From Diadema setosum (Eukaryota; Echinodermata; Echinoidea; Diadematoida; Diadematidae): a DNA stretch of 64,000 bases. Shown here piece after piece: positions 1 through 13,079 of this stretch. The DNA lies in NCBI RefSeq assembly GCF_964275005.1, contig NC_092698.1:33433162-33497161 (forward strand), written 5' to 3'. Position 1 is the first letter of the stretch. Each line of letters starts with the position of its first letter. The translations under genes and the position numbers were made by a program. A model generated the notes under the pieces. That model saw nothing but the letters and a program-made list of their open reading frames with translations, had not been told where the DNA came from and made no database searches.

Positions 1-170
1 GAAGAACACATCAGCAAAGCTAGAGGAAAATCGGACAGCCTCCGTAAAATTTTTGAATTGTTACAATTTTGGTACCGCCATCGCTGGATAAGAAGACTAC
101 AACAAATCATGACGTCACAGTAGGAGGATATTGAGAAAATATAAAAAGAATTCCACAAAATTGTATTTTT
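1..170. repeat. Dispersed repeat, relative of the copy at 59.9 kb
   Basis: Shares ordered blocks with 59899-60085: 'GAGGAAAATC', 'GGATAAGAAGA', 'TCATGA(C/T)GTCA' and 'GAATTCCACAAAATT'. It is a diverged interspersed repeat cut by the window edge. The family is not identified. Confidence 0.6.
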
Positions 171-1135
171 AGGTGAAAAGTACACATCCCTTCTATTTGT
201 TACTGACATATGTAAAGGGTAATTATACTTTCCCTACATTCTGAAAGAGGTAAGCCAAGTGCTCTTTCATTACATAAAAAAAATGAAGTACATGTATATT
301 GAATTCTCTGTATGTTTCTTTTTTCATAATTTTGCGTGGATGACAATAACCAAAACAAGACAAACCCAACAAGAGAAACAGACTTACTCATAATATTTGC
401 AATATTTATGTTTGATACCTTAAGTCAAATTCTACGGTTAATGATAAGTTTCATGCACTTCTTAAGCCATGTATTCTTTTCTCTCACATATACATTGCTC
501 CTACTTGTCTATGTCCAGTCTGCCATAATGAAAATTAATAAGTCGATTATTTTCTTTATACCTAAAATCTATCAAACTTATACCTTAATCCTCCTATGTT
601 CTACTTCTGTCATAAATTATCATTTCTTGTATCTTTGTCTTTCTCTTTTACTTCTATTAATGTAAACTACTTTTCCTTCTACTACTCTTCTTATTTCTTC
701 TATTTTTCTTCTACTTCTGTCTATCTCCCTCTTTCTGCTGCGTAGTCCAATGCTCCTCCTCCCATTTTCTCCGTTATCTTTTTGAGTGTCATTACTGCCA
801 TATTTCATGCTTATCATCACTTTGTGCATTGTATGACGCTCCACTGATATGGTATTTGTGTGAGGAGGGGAAAATAAAGAAAGGAGAAATGTCGAGAGTT
901 GCAGCTGGTTCCTTTCTCTACCCACTAGGAAGGCACATTTATTGGGGAAACTGTACGTTTGCAGTGTCTTCACTTCCCAGATTATGTTGAATCCTGCTCA
1001 ATTATACCCCTTTCAGTTATCTATGGTCAAACTGCCCCAACATTCACATGATGCATATGAAACCAAAGAGATTGTATTCATGTTTAACCTTGAGAAGTCT
1101 GCACATTCTATGACGACTTAATGTTTCCAGCGATA
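171..1135. other. No gene seen
   Basis: AT-rich spacer with pyrimidine-rich tracts at 590-760. Short open frames here lack coding character and splice context. Confidence 0.6.
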
Positions 1136-1552
1136 CAGTTCGACCTCGATTATCCGACCTCCTTTTATCCGGAAATCTCTATTATCCGGACGCGTTCACG
1201 CAGTGAAGGACATTTTTTTTTCATCCAAAAATTGAGAAAAAACAGTGGATCTATTTCACTAATTTCATAAGATTTGCATGATAGGTTTCTCAATATCTAA
1301 TGAGGTAAAATATGTATGATTTTCACGTAAAGATATACTTTATTTTTGTGAAGAAGGGACTACAATTTTGCGCAGGCTAGCATAGATTACACCACCGTTG
1401 CGGGGTACACTACCTGCCTAGTTGCCAGTGCACTGGGACGGCAGGTTTGGACGGCGGCTATATACATTGACATCGTGTCTCCCATATCTGGCCAATTCGC
1501 TTATCCGGATGAGCGCTGGTCCTGACATGGACGGATAATCGAGGTCAAACTG
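1136..1552. mobile_element. Non-autonomous DNA transposon with pogo/Tigger-like ends
   Basis: 417 bp with inverted ends: CAGTTCGACCTCGATTATCC at the left; the right end read in reverse is CAGTTTGACCTCGATTATCC. TA flanks both sides (1134-1135 and 1553-1554). Inner 'TTATCCGGA' blocks repeat near both ends. No transposase frame is present. TA duplication and 'ACCTCGATTATCCG' ends are typical of pogo/Tigger elements of the Tc1/mariner group. Confidence 0.85.
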
Positions 1553-1554
1553 TA

Positions 1555-4500
1555 CTCTGAAAATGCATGCTCACAATCTGAGCAGCTTATGGTGTGGGGA
1601 TGATCCACATGCATGTGCATGCAAGGAAACACGCTGAGATACAGTGAACATGCGGACTGTACCATCAAGCAACCTTTTGCTTGGACTTGTCTGAACATGT
1701 CACCAAATGCATTCATGTATTCTTCAAAGAAGTCTGCATAATACTTGGAGTTGTTATTTTTCATATAATAGCAGCATAAAAACAGCGTACACGATTGTAG
1801 GCCTATAATCCTATTCACATAAGTGGTTTTGTGTGTATGTGACTTAGCATTCAAATTATTGACAGCTGTGATCACTGGAAAGGGGTTTAGAGTGAAGCAG
1901 TAATGATCCATAAAGGATTTGCTCATAATGTGTGGTGAAACATGCACATCATTCCTCTTCATACTTCAGACTTTCATTTCCCATTCCCAAACTTGTCTGT
2001 CTGTTTGTTCCTCAATTTTTCGCTCAGCATTTGGTTTTCCACTGTTTCCCATCTGACTCGGTTCTCCATATTTTTATTAGAGTTCAGTTCATGTTGCCAC
2101 CACAGTCTCATGCAACAGATGATGGGTCTCACTTAGAGCCTGGCTAGAAACCTGAGGACATATCTATATCCAGGAAGGATGTGAATTTGAAACCCGATCG
2201 CCCTTCTGAGAGACAAGAACCGTCCCGGGCTGACTGCGATCCAAGCCAAATAGAGAGACATCTCAATCTGATCACCTTGGAATGGAGTAAAGAAGGGATT
2301 TCCTTCTCGCGAAGCCCGATAGCCTCACAAATTAGCGTTCCAACGGGCAGCACCGCACTGCGCCGCATTTTATCTGTTGATTGTTATTATTATTCAGCAA
2401 TTTTCATATCAAAGCCCCAGAAATGTGATGGAATTTCAAATGTGGACTAGGGAAGGATTAAGCAGGTACCTGGTAGGGACAGATTACTAACCCAACGAAT
2501 TCAATACTTGTCTCATCCTAGTCCTTTGCTCAGTGCAAGTTTGTAATGTGTGTTCATTTGTCTATAATAGTAACAATCATACTCCTGTAATGTGGAAATT
2601 TTCTTTTGATGATGTGTGATACTTCAGTGTTTTTCCCCATCGAGGGTCTTCTAGCATATTTTAGTGCCATACATATGTATAGTACGTGGGCTATTTATGA
2701 TTTCACATCCCACCTTGAGAAGCTGTAATAGTAATCATCATTGTACCTTGTTATTTGCATTCTGCCCACAGTCTGTTTATTTTAACCCTCCCATGGCTAC
2801 AATCCTGAAATCCTGAAGACATTTAGAGTGAAAAAGTTAACATAATGTTTCCTTGCGGAAAGACTTGCATTGTATATCCACGGGAGCATTCGTTTTATTG
2901 TTCCTGTCAATTTTTAATCATATATTAATGTCTGATTCACCCCTCCAGTCCTTGTTCAATTTTGCTGAAGAAATTATCATCTTTTACGAATTTCTGAATT
3001 TCACTGCATGGACTTAGAGTAAGACCAGATAGGACTGGTCAAATTTGTTGAATCTGTACAGAATCATGAAGAGAATGATACAAAATTTGGTAATTTGAGA
3101 AAATATATCAGGCAACTTTAATCTTCTTTTATATGTTGGCAACATAAAGATTAGTTTATAGATTTAGGGAATGAAAGATTTTTGATAGTTTTGCAAGTGA
3201 TATACGTAATGGTTTATAACCAAATCGATGACCAAAATAGGGATTGAATGAAAGAGAAGTTTTTCTTGTCTACCTTATGAAATACTATATAATGAAGGTA
3301 GATATAATTATAACAAGATACAGCTATAATTCTAGGACTGGATAGGTTAAAGGGGAAGATGCTCACCCTTGATAGTCAAACTAAAGCTACTTTCAGATAG
3401 TATATAATATAGCAATGGTGTGACCTGTAAATCTGTTTTTTGCTTGTTTGTTTTTAGATATTTGAAATGAAGTATGATTTATACTAGCAGGCAGGTAGTA
3501 CAGTATAGAAAAAAAAATCTAAAGCTTATAGAAATATTTAGTGGGGTTGAAACATTCATTCTGTTGCCTTGGTGTGAAAATAAAATGAAAAAATGAAACT
3601 GTTTGCCTTCTGTATGAGAAGACGTGAATATGACAGACATGGGCCCTATTCAAGTGAAGAAAGTTAAAAGTGATTTTTAAGAAATGCCCTTTTGAAAACT
3701 TTTCATACTTCTGGTGAAATCTGAGCTGCATATCTATGGATGCTATTTGGGTCAACAAGAAAACCTGCCAAAACACAGGAAACATTACACGAACTCTGTA
3801 GATGGTCTAGCAATTAAAATATTTCTCTTGAAAAAGGTGTGCAAACTTTGTTTCAAAATCATCAGCTACAAAGTAGATCTAGTTTCACATATGATATGGT
3901 ATTCCCTGTATGAACTATTAGCAAGGATAGCTCTCAAACTTGACCTTTCTGTGAAAGAACAAGAACAGATCCATGTAAACTTGGAAGATTTTAGAATGTA
4001 CTTTATTTCATCAATTTCAAATGTTTTGTAGTGATGAACCCAAAACAGGATATCAGATGAAAATGACAGCATCTTGTAATTCATATCTCATGTCTGTATT
4101 TCATCTAGATAAACTTATTGGTGATTTTGCATGTTGAAAACGATTGTTGAAATATTTCATTACTTTAGGGGTGATTTCCAGATTTGTTCATGGGCCATGA
4201 AGTTGATTGGTGCATCATATTTCCAAATCATGGAATTTTAGGGGAGGATGGGAGGCAAAGAAAACTTCCCTGCAATTTCTGGTGGGCGCAAGTGATATCT
4301 GGTATGGAATTTGAATGCAAGGAAGGGTACGTTGCACTGACTTTATGGCGGAAATGTAGCCCACATGACTGTTTTACTGGGAATCATGCTTCATTCACAT
4401 ATCATGATAAACTCCTGGTGCATCATCCTTCTGCTTTCAGACCGAACAGAAACTTGGAGAAGGACCAAAGAGCATGAAGCAAGAAAGTGGATGGGGTGGG

Positions 4501-6255
4501 GGTGGGTGGAGCTTTGAGTCATGACAATGATGAACCACTGGTAAAAACCCCAGTTTTTTGAAGAAGGGTTGCAGTTCTATAGGTAAGAAGATTTTGGAAG
4601 ACAAGTAGAAATAAAAAGTGAATAATGTCTGAGAGAAGGGAAAAGTGAAGGAAATTCAGTTGAGATAGTATTGGTAATTATGTGATGAGGGTCATTCGCT
4701 AGTGAATGACTATAGGGCTCGGGGAAAATTGAGAATTATCAATATTACATCAGAGCATTGAGAATATTACAGGGATGCACATTGAGTGAGAGGGGTTGAA
4801 TCTTTATGGCATGACATATCTTTATGAGATGTAGTGTTATCTGTTTTGTTAAAGACATTGCATGTCTTAGAGCAAAAGACAGTCTTTCCTGCGTTACATG
4901 AAAAAAAAATATTTGGGCCTCTTTGTATCTGTATGTGTGTGGGTGGGAGTGAATATGTTTCGCCTGCATGTCTGCTTCTATGCCATAAGGCATCGTGGTG
5001 TGTATTTCTTTTCTGTCTCTGTTGCAATTTTTTATATGATCCTACCAGATAATGTGTGCAGTGTGTATTATTTCACTTGTGCTCACCAATGTGTGGGTAG
5101 TTTCCATCACAACTTGTCCATCTTGGCCGGATCCCACTGCAACAGGCAGAGGGATACAATTTATATAAAGATGCGAGATGTTTTCAGGGGTGGCATAAAT
5201 CACCATGCCCAGGCTAAATTGTGAATGACAATGAACGCTTCATGAGTGTGAATGGCTTCTATTGTCAGGGGCATCATCAGGCAGAGATATAAGTGTAAGA
5301 ACCTCAGTGTGCTACCATCTCAGCTAGCCTCTCCCACTATATACTAGCCAATAACGGTTACACGCCGAAGTTCGCCGCAGCATCTGTATCAACACGTTCA
5401 GCAAATAAGTTGATTATGTGTCATAATGTCACACATTTTCCCCTATCCCCTTAAAGGGCATCCATTTTCCTTTTTTTTTCTCCCCTTTTTCAGACCCCCT
5501 AATCAATTTTGTCGACCGTGTGGTGATATTGATTGTCTCCGAAGAAAATGTTAAAGGGATTTGATTGCTGCATGTGGCTGAATACATTCTCTCATTGTTA
5601 TTCCTTTTGTTCTGCTTATGTGAGGTAACAGGGATAAAATATGATTCATACAGGCCTGCACAGTAGCTAAGTCTTTTCTGAAACCTAATGATGCCCACTT
5701 GCTGAATCATTGAACTGACTTTCCAAGAACTTGGGTTTTCTGTGTTGGAGATTGGTTTGGGTAACACAAGGAGGGGGATTAGCGATACTGAGTGGGTGAC
5801 TGGGGAACTTGATCTTCAATGCGGACATTTAGAATGAATGCGATGTGAAATGCCGTGACATGAGAACATTAGATTTGCAATTGACAGGTAATCTAACACA
5901 AATGAATGCTGAATCATTTGATGAAAGTTAGATCAGTGAGAAAACATATGGTAGCCAAAGGTTATTTCAAGAAAAAGGTTTCTACTGCAGAAGAAAATAT
6001 GGATAACCCAGAAAGAAATGAAGAGATCAACACAGTGTGGAAAAAAAAAAACCAACAATCAGAAAACAAAGACAACTGCAAAAACAGAAGTGGAAGAATG
6101 GGGAAGAAAGAATGAAGCAGTTAAGTGATGAAGAAAGAAAAATATGAAGTGGGACAGGAGTTTAGGACAGGAATGGATAAAGACAGAGAGAGTGTGTGGG
6201 AGAACGAGAGGGAGAGAGAAGAAGGAATGAAAGAGAAAACTTGTTGGTCTATAGC
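1555..6255. other. No confirmed gene
   Basis: Mostly AT-rich spacer. The stretch 2150-2380 is richer in CpG and open on both strands ('SRADCDPSQIERHLNLITLE' on +), but has no recognisable family and no clear exon ends. A purine-rich run lies at 5990-6240. Nothing else was recognised. Confidence 0.5.
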
Positions 6256-6287
6256 CTGAAGCCAATGTGGCGCCTTCATGCCGTCAG

Positions 6288-6418
6288 TCAGGCCAGCTCA
6301 TTGTCGCGGCAACCAAGATGCTGTCCCCGCATCCTCCTAGTGATGACTTCTCCCTACAGGATGAACAGGTGATAAATCTTACCAGCATCCCAGCACGGGG
6401 GTCTCCAGCTCCAATCCG
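6288..6418 (+). CDS. Possible internal exon, unrecognised protein
   Basis: An open frame bounded by AG at 6286-6287 and GT at 6419-6420. It reads 'SGQLIVAATKMLSPHPP', 'SDDFSLQDEQVINLTS' and 'IPARGSPAPI'. Its composition is more protein-like and less AT-rich than the surroundings. The donor CG|GTAATT is weak. The opposite strand also has a small exon-like frame here ('FYTSNYRIGAGDPRAGML' followed by GTAAGA), so even the strand is uncertain. No family is recognised and no partner exons are confirmed. Confidence 0.25.
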
Positions 6419-6478
6419 GTAATTTGAAGTGTAAAACTGGCATTCATCCCATCCCGTCGTAGTCATAGGGGAACTATC

Positions 6479-6745
6479 ATGGCAGACAGAGTGTCTGGCG
6501 CTCCGACACTAAGGTTTCAAAAGCAAGCTCGCGTTATTCGTCATAAATGTTTTATTAACAAATTCACTTTATATGACCAAGATGAAAGTTTAGTTGCCAC
6601 AGCCGACTTCTTACGGACCATTATAGCAAACTTATCATCATCAGTTGGCAAATTAAAATGCAATACGGTGCCGTCAGAAGCAGAAAAAAAGAAAAAAAGA
6701 TGCACTTTTTTTGCAGGAGCTAATCAATGTGCAAAGAAACGTTGA
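6479..6745 (+). CDS. Unrecognised 88-codon frame
   Basis: Opens with ATGGCA (G at +4) and reads 'MADRVSGAPTLRFQKQARVI', ending in a Lys-rich tail. There is no known domain, signal or membrane segment. It lies 60 bases after the exon candidate at 6288-6418. It may be chance; it is listed because its base composition is less AT-biased than its surroundings. Confidence 0.15.
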   Translation: MADRVSGAPTLRFQKQARVIRHKCFINKFTLYDQDESLVATADFLRTIIANLSSSVGKLKCNTVPSEAEKKKKRCTFFAGANQCAKKR

Positions 6746-9205
6746 TGAGTGCCAGTGCTACTTTGTCTTTGTCTTTTTTTTTTGTCCATAATGTATGTTG
6801 TATTTTAGAATGAAAAATCAAACAGGCATAAAAAAGTAAGATGATATCGTTCAGGTGAAAGTATTACACCAAATCTATGGAGTCCTACACTCCTTGAGAC
6901 CATCACTGACAAGGTAGCTCCACCCAGTAAAACTGGATGAAATATACCTGCATTCTCTTGCTGGATTTGTTTGACAAGATACTAAGAGAGAATGAGTCAA
7001 CACTCTTGTCAATATTCATAATCTTTGTTTTCATCTTAGTTGTTTCAGATAGTGAGAGATTCATTTCACTGACCTTGTGCTACAAAGCCATTTTGCCACA
7101 ATTAGCATGTTGGTCCAAGATGGCCGACAAGGCAGAAGTGTAGTATATTAACGTCAGGGCAGAAAGGAGGTGTGAAAGCTTGAGGTTTTATTGTTGACCC
7201 AGTTTTATTGGCCAGACCCTACATACATTTTTGTTCCTGGTGAACCTCCATTAGTCTGTGTTTTATTTCATACAGTTCTTCTTAAAATGAGAGAATAGTA
7301 TGTCTCAGTTTCAGTTCCTTGGATGTTGGTTATATTTTGCATCAGGAAAAAAAGGTAGATTACATTTGATACATGTTTTGTCTCATTGGAGGCAGGTGCA
7401 ATTTTTTTTTTTTTTTCTACAGGAAACCATGCATCTCTATATTTCTATTAATGTGCATTCTATTGAAAAAATGATAATTTGGAGCAAAACAGGCTGTTAA
7501 AGCTATTTTTGTGTCTTGGAGCTTTACAGGTATATGGTTTTCATTAAACATGTTTTTATTAACATGTCCAAAGCTCTCTCTACCTAGTTGCATGAATGGT
7601 GTAATTCTTGAATGGTGTAATTCTATGCATTTGTGCAGAGAATGCTCCGGTACAAAGTCTTAAAGCAAAGAGGATATCAGAAAGGTAAAACAAACAGAAT
7701 TGATTTATGGGAAAATTTTCTTGCAAACAGTCTGCGCCATTGTGATCCCAGGAGGTGTTAATTCAGAAGCTGCACACTACCTAACCATCCTTCTCCTTGT
7801 TCATGTGAGCAAAAATCTCCATCTATGTCATGGTAAATTTAATCAATGTGCATTATAAATTTAATCTTATGTATTGTCTTTACATCTCCCTGTGGTGTGT
7901 CCTTTACTTAAACAAAACCGATGCTCTTAAATGTACGATTTTTTTTTTTTCCGCCAGCATCCTTCTAGGAGTTGGGGCATAGACTCCTGTCTCCATATCC
8001 TGTAATCCTCTTTTCAACACACCCACCGTGGTGTTGCAACTGTAATGTTTAAGTTTACTCAATTTTCAATTTAATCTTTCCCCTCTCTCTAGCATGTTTT
8101 CGCATTATCTATCACATTATTTGGAGTTTTTTAGTGCCCTACTCAGGGCTTATATAGTTGTAGATTCTCGCTCCTCACAAATCACCATGAAAACAATCCC
8201 GGAGACAGGAGACAGCCAAAGTAAAAATAAGACAGAATTAGTTAGGGGGGTTCGCACTGGCCGAAGAAAAGGCAAGACATAGAAAATATGATTTTGAAAA
8301 ATTTGTTGCGGTGCCACATCGCCTGTCTTGTCGTCGCCGAGTCGTTAATTTAGTGGAGGTCTGCGCGTAGTCGTCGCGTGGCTGACTGCGCCGAGCATGC
8401 CCCGAGGAGAGAGAAGGTGTTGGGCACGACGAGACGGCACTATTCTCTATTCCAGACCACACCATTATTGAGGAGAAATTGAATATTCGGAACAGAGGGA
8501 GAGAGAAAGAGAAGAGAGAGAATGAGGTTGGTCGAGGAGAGATCCAGTCATCTATCATGGCTTGTCACTTGGTCTGTGAGCCAGCTCCAGCTATCCACAC
8601 TAGATGCTGGTGCCTCCATCTTCCCTGGTTCCTCCTGACCTCATAGCAGCTCAAATCATCTCACTTTGGTGGACATGCTGGAGTTTATCTCTTTTTGAGT
8701 CATTTGCCTTCTCTTCCAACTCCTGGCTTGGTTTCTACTGTCTCTAAACAAAGGATTGCTCTATAAGCCTGTGTTTGTTGGCAATAATCACCTTTTCCAT
8801 TACCTGTTATAGCAGTGGCAATTGAGAAAAAAAATACTAAAATCAATATAATATTTTAAGTACTTTATGTAATGAAAATTATAAATTTACTACCATCTCA
8901 TTTTAGAAATACCATGGTACATTCTTTGAAATATAATACCAATTGGCTCATGATGCCTTCCACAAATTTCTATTTGATATGCGCTTATGTTATTCATGTC
9001 ACCTTCTCCCCTTATCCCCAAATATTTTGTGCGTAGAGTGAGTAGAAGTGGTCCAGGGCTGTTTCATTGAAATCAGCTGATGAAAATAGTAAGAAGGTTA
9101 TACAAGAGAGAGCTGTCCTTTTCTCACTCAGTGATGATTTCATTTTTCACCCAGCAAGGACAATTGCATGTAAACTATGCAAAGAGAATTGACAGACATG
9201 GTGTC
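6746..9205. other. No gene seen; CpG-dense patch at 8310-8410
   Basis: AT-rich spacer except 8310-8410, which is dense in CpG (runs such as 'GTCGTCGCCGAGTCG') and could be a promoter. An ATG in fair context at 8547 is followed by only a short frame without a clear donor. Confidence 0.4.
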
Positions 9206-9210
9206 GTTGA

Positions 9211-9229
9211 AGGGGGGGGGGGGGGGGGG
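9211..9229. repeat. Poly-G run
   Basis: An unbroken run of about 19 G within a purine-rich stretch. It can form G-quadruplex and is prone to length error. Confidence 0.9.
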
Positions 9230-9639
9230 CACACACCCTGCCCTACTTCCTTCCGATTGGCCCTCACTTCCTTCAGCCTGAGGAAGTGGACAACTCCCTT
9301 TTGTCCAGTCACTTTCAAGGGTGTCAAATTACGCCCTCTATTTGGCCAAGTCCCCAGTGTTTGTACAGCAATTACCTTCCCCCTTCTCATGCCCACTCAA
9401 CCCTCTACCCCCTTTTTCCTATCCTGCTGTACTGTTATCTTGTGTGTTTGTGTGAGTGCATGTGCGTTTTGTTGTTTTGAGGACCACATACACAGTGGCC
9501 ACTACTAGGGGGAGATTTTTTTTTTTATATAATTATTTTAGATTTTTTGTACTATGTACTTGAATTTAATTGCTTGTGTGCTATAGATTTTAGCCCCAAG
9601 AAATTGAGATGGGTCATGATAAATCTCTTCATGTTTGTG

Positions 9640-9643
9640 TGTA

Positions 9644-9674
<31 letters not shown>
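9640..9674. repeat. (GT)n microsatellite
   Basis: About 30 bases of GT repeats, partly interrupted at the left end. Confidence 0.85.
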
Positions 9675-9746
9675 TTTGATTTGGTGGTGGGGTATCCTGG
9701 AAGAATAAAAGTGCTGAAATAAAAGCAGCTCAAAAAAGAAAAGAGT

Positions 9747-9950
<204 letters not shown>

Positions 9951-10238
9951 TATTCAGGTAAATATCTAATTCAAATACAATGAGGAATGATTAGCTGCTG
10001 AAATTTGAGGCAGTCAACAGATATGATGTTCTGTGGGTATATTGTCACATTGTAAGTATGGCTTGTATAGTGTCCGTCTGTCTTTGTCACAATGATGTAG
10101 TGATTTCATTTTTAAAAATTCCCTTACCTGGCTCTACAAACTCTTTTCCACCTGAGGACCTCACCAAGATAATTTCAGTTTCTGTTTTTGTTTGTTTTAA
10201 GTTTGTTTTTTTGTTTTGTTTTTTTGGTATTTTTACAG

Positions 10239-10423
10239 TCTTCTGTAGGCAGCCATGTGAAAAAGACCAAACTCTCTGGAGAGCAAGACTAGCAGCAGAC
10301 AAGCCATCTGATTGGCTGGGTGTAGATTTCAGTGATTACCATCAAGGGGTCAAGGAAGGTCATCAGGATGACACCAGAGACTGGGTTACTGGTTACAGAG
10401 CATCAGTTGGTGAGAGGTGGTGA
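10239..10423 (+). CDS. Possible terminal exon, unrecognised protein
   Basis: Follows a long T-rich tract and 'TTTTTACAG', a strong acceptor. One frame stays open for about 60 codons ('FCRQPCEKDQTLWRARLAAD', 'SDWLGVDFSDYHQGVKEG', 'DWVTGYRASVGERW') and then stops with TGA. A second frame reads 'SSVGSHVKKTKLSGEQD' and a stop. Neither resembles a family I know. Confidence 0.25.
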
Positions 10424-11249
10424 TGTACTGAGGAGCAAAATGTCTCCTCTGCCATACTGTGGATAAGATGCATCCTATTTTCCGCCTCTTGCTGTTTATT
10501 GCTCATTTGTAATTACACATTTATGCATTCCCTCTCTCTCTCTCTGTCTCTCTTGATAGAACAGTCTACTTTGCATGAGTTGAAGTCTTTGGGACAGAAG
10601 AAAGTGCTTTAACTCAAGTAGCATTCGACTCTCATGAGAATGATATGGTTGTGTTTTGTTTTTTTTTAACGGACTCAAGCGATTTTTTTTTAAATTTCTT
10701 GAATTTGTTTACAGGACAAAGTTTCTTGTTTTTGATTTTATGTGTGTGTGTGTAATAAAGGTGTGTAGGCATGTATCTGTAAACTAAATGGATTTTGTCT
10801 GTGAATTGCATGTACTCCCACTAAGTATTGCTGATTGGACATTACCTGGAAAAAAAAAAAAAGATATGCATGTGCTAATGTAGGTACATTGTACTACATA
10901 TGAATTTATGTTTCAGTCTTTGTGTGCAAAATCATTACATTTTAATATTTAATATTGCTGTTTGGCTAGCTGATGTTCCATTTACTTGAATAGTCCTCAT
11001 GGTAGACCATTGATCATGACAGCCATCTGAACTTTCATAGCTTTCATAATCAAAATCAGAGAATTACGCAAACAGACACCAGCACATAACACTGCATACT
11101 CTGCAGTTCTTATGTTACGGCTTCATATAGCCATCATTCATTTTCATTGTGACTGACTTGTCACATTGATTCAAAACAGACTGGATTCATCTTTCTACTC
11201 ATCCAACACTTGACTATGCGACTTTGACTCATGCCAAGTTTACTGCATA

Positions 11250-11299
<50 letters not shown>

Positions 11300-11314
11300 G
11301 TGTAGATGGTATAA

Positions 11315-11359
<45 letters not shown>

Positions 11360-13030
11360 CATACATACATACATACACACATGCACATAAAGAGAGTGAG
11401 AGAGAGAGAGAGAGGGAAGAATTTTATATTGAAATTACATAATGGTATCTAGCTTCATACCAAATATCTTATGAATTCGGCTAAGAATAAAAAGATGGAC
11501 TGTCCAGACACAAGAAGCAGATTGTGCTATGGGTTACTTCCAAGACTGACAAAGAAGATAAACCCAACTGAAGAATGAAGATAATCTCTTTGTGCTGACC
11601 CACACCAGACCAAAACCATGCAAGACAGAAGCATCCGCTTGCCTGAGAGAAACAATGAAGAAACAGCACACTTGCCAATCAAATATTTTCTACAATATTT
11701 ATCCATGTATTTATGTGTGTGGTCATACTCACAATGTTTGTGCATTTGTATAAAGTTTTCACTGAAGTATCTAGAGCAGATTTCAAAGAAAAATACTTCT
11801 TTAAGAAAATAGAGAAATTGGAGATATTATGTGCTGAAATCAAGCAAGACATAATAATCAAATAACACTGGACTCTGTGATGAAGATTGCTGTATTGTAT
11901 CTAATTTACATTGAGGTGGTCATTGCTTTTTGAATGTATTTCAAAGTAAATTTGCTTTTGCCCAGATTTGTTGGCTTTTAACACATTTTTCTCAAACATC
12001 TTTTTCCTCAGGGAAGTCCAATCTTTGATTTGGGAAGTGCATATGGCAAACCTGGGATTTCCTTTCATCAAAATGTACTTTTGGGAAATATGTATCAAAA
12101 TGTCAGAGGAGAATTTGCCTCAAAAAAAGAAAATGATATGTGAAGGAGATTGACAATAAGAGAAATATCAGAGCTATGGAGGGATTAATGTTCATATAAT
12201 ATCCACAGCTATCAACATTTAGAGGGTCATGAAAAGAAGAGGAATTTTGTCTATTGATTTTTGTAACTATTGCATTTATATAGTTGTGCATTTCAGTGAT
12301 GCTCGTTATTCTATCATCTGCCTGTTCGTGGAGCCACATTTTTAAGCTACCCTTGATATTGTCAAATGGCAGTTGTCATCAAACATTAATCATACCACCA
12401 ATTATTTTCTATTTCTGGTCAAGATATCTACTTAGCAACTTAAGTTATGACAATTTTATACACAGACCCCAATTCTAATCAGGCATATATCATTGCAGTT
12501 ATACTATGTAATAGTAGTGTAGTAATTTTATGTTTGCCTGCATACATGCAACAATGAACAGTTAGTAAATGCTTCTAGGAGGACCAACTGCACTCACATT
12601 ATAAATATCTCTGAAATTTTTATTAAAACTACCATCATTGTTTCAATTTACACATTGTCATCTTTTTTACCCCTTTGTCTCCCTGTAAGAAAATAAATGT
12701 GTTTTATGTCTGTGGTCTGCTGTATATTTTACTTCAATATGATAAGTTGTCCATCTTGTTGACTGATCATAATAATGGTTGTTTTTAAGGATTACCACAT
12801 TCAAATAACCTGTATCACAAATGGTATGTTTTAACCAAACTATTGCTAACTGGTCCAATGTCCCAAGGATATAATGAAGAAGATAGAAAGATAAATTTTG
12901 TGTGTGCATGTGTATTTGTAGACATTTGTAGCTGCAATATTTATGTCCTGGCATTGCCAATTTGTATGTTTCACACTACATATGTATTTTGTTTTTGTTT
13001 GTTGTACAGATGCACTTTACTTGTGATTGT
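10424..13030. other. No gene seen; contains (TA)n microsatellites
   Basis: AT-rich spacer. Two (TA)n tracts at 11247-11296 and 11317-11354 are followed by (CATA)n and (GA)n. No exon with convincing ends was seen. Confidence 0.5.
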
Positions 13031-13045
13031 TTGTATATGTTTCCA

Positions 13046-13079
13046 TGTGTGTGTGTGTGTGTGTATGTGTGTGTGTGTA
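13046..13079. repeat. (GT)n microsatellite
   Basis: About 32 bases of GT with one TATG interruption. Confidence 0.85.

Noticed and set aside
1501-1962. 153-codon - strand frame
   Set aside because: It ends in the MITE at 1136-1552 and has no domain, splice context or codon bias.
9080-9508. 142-codon + strand frame
   Set aside because: It crosses the poly-G run and ends in a Cys/Val (GT)-type low-complexity stretch; no domain or splice support.
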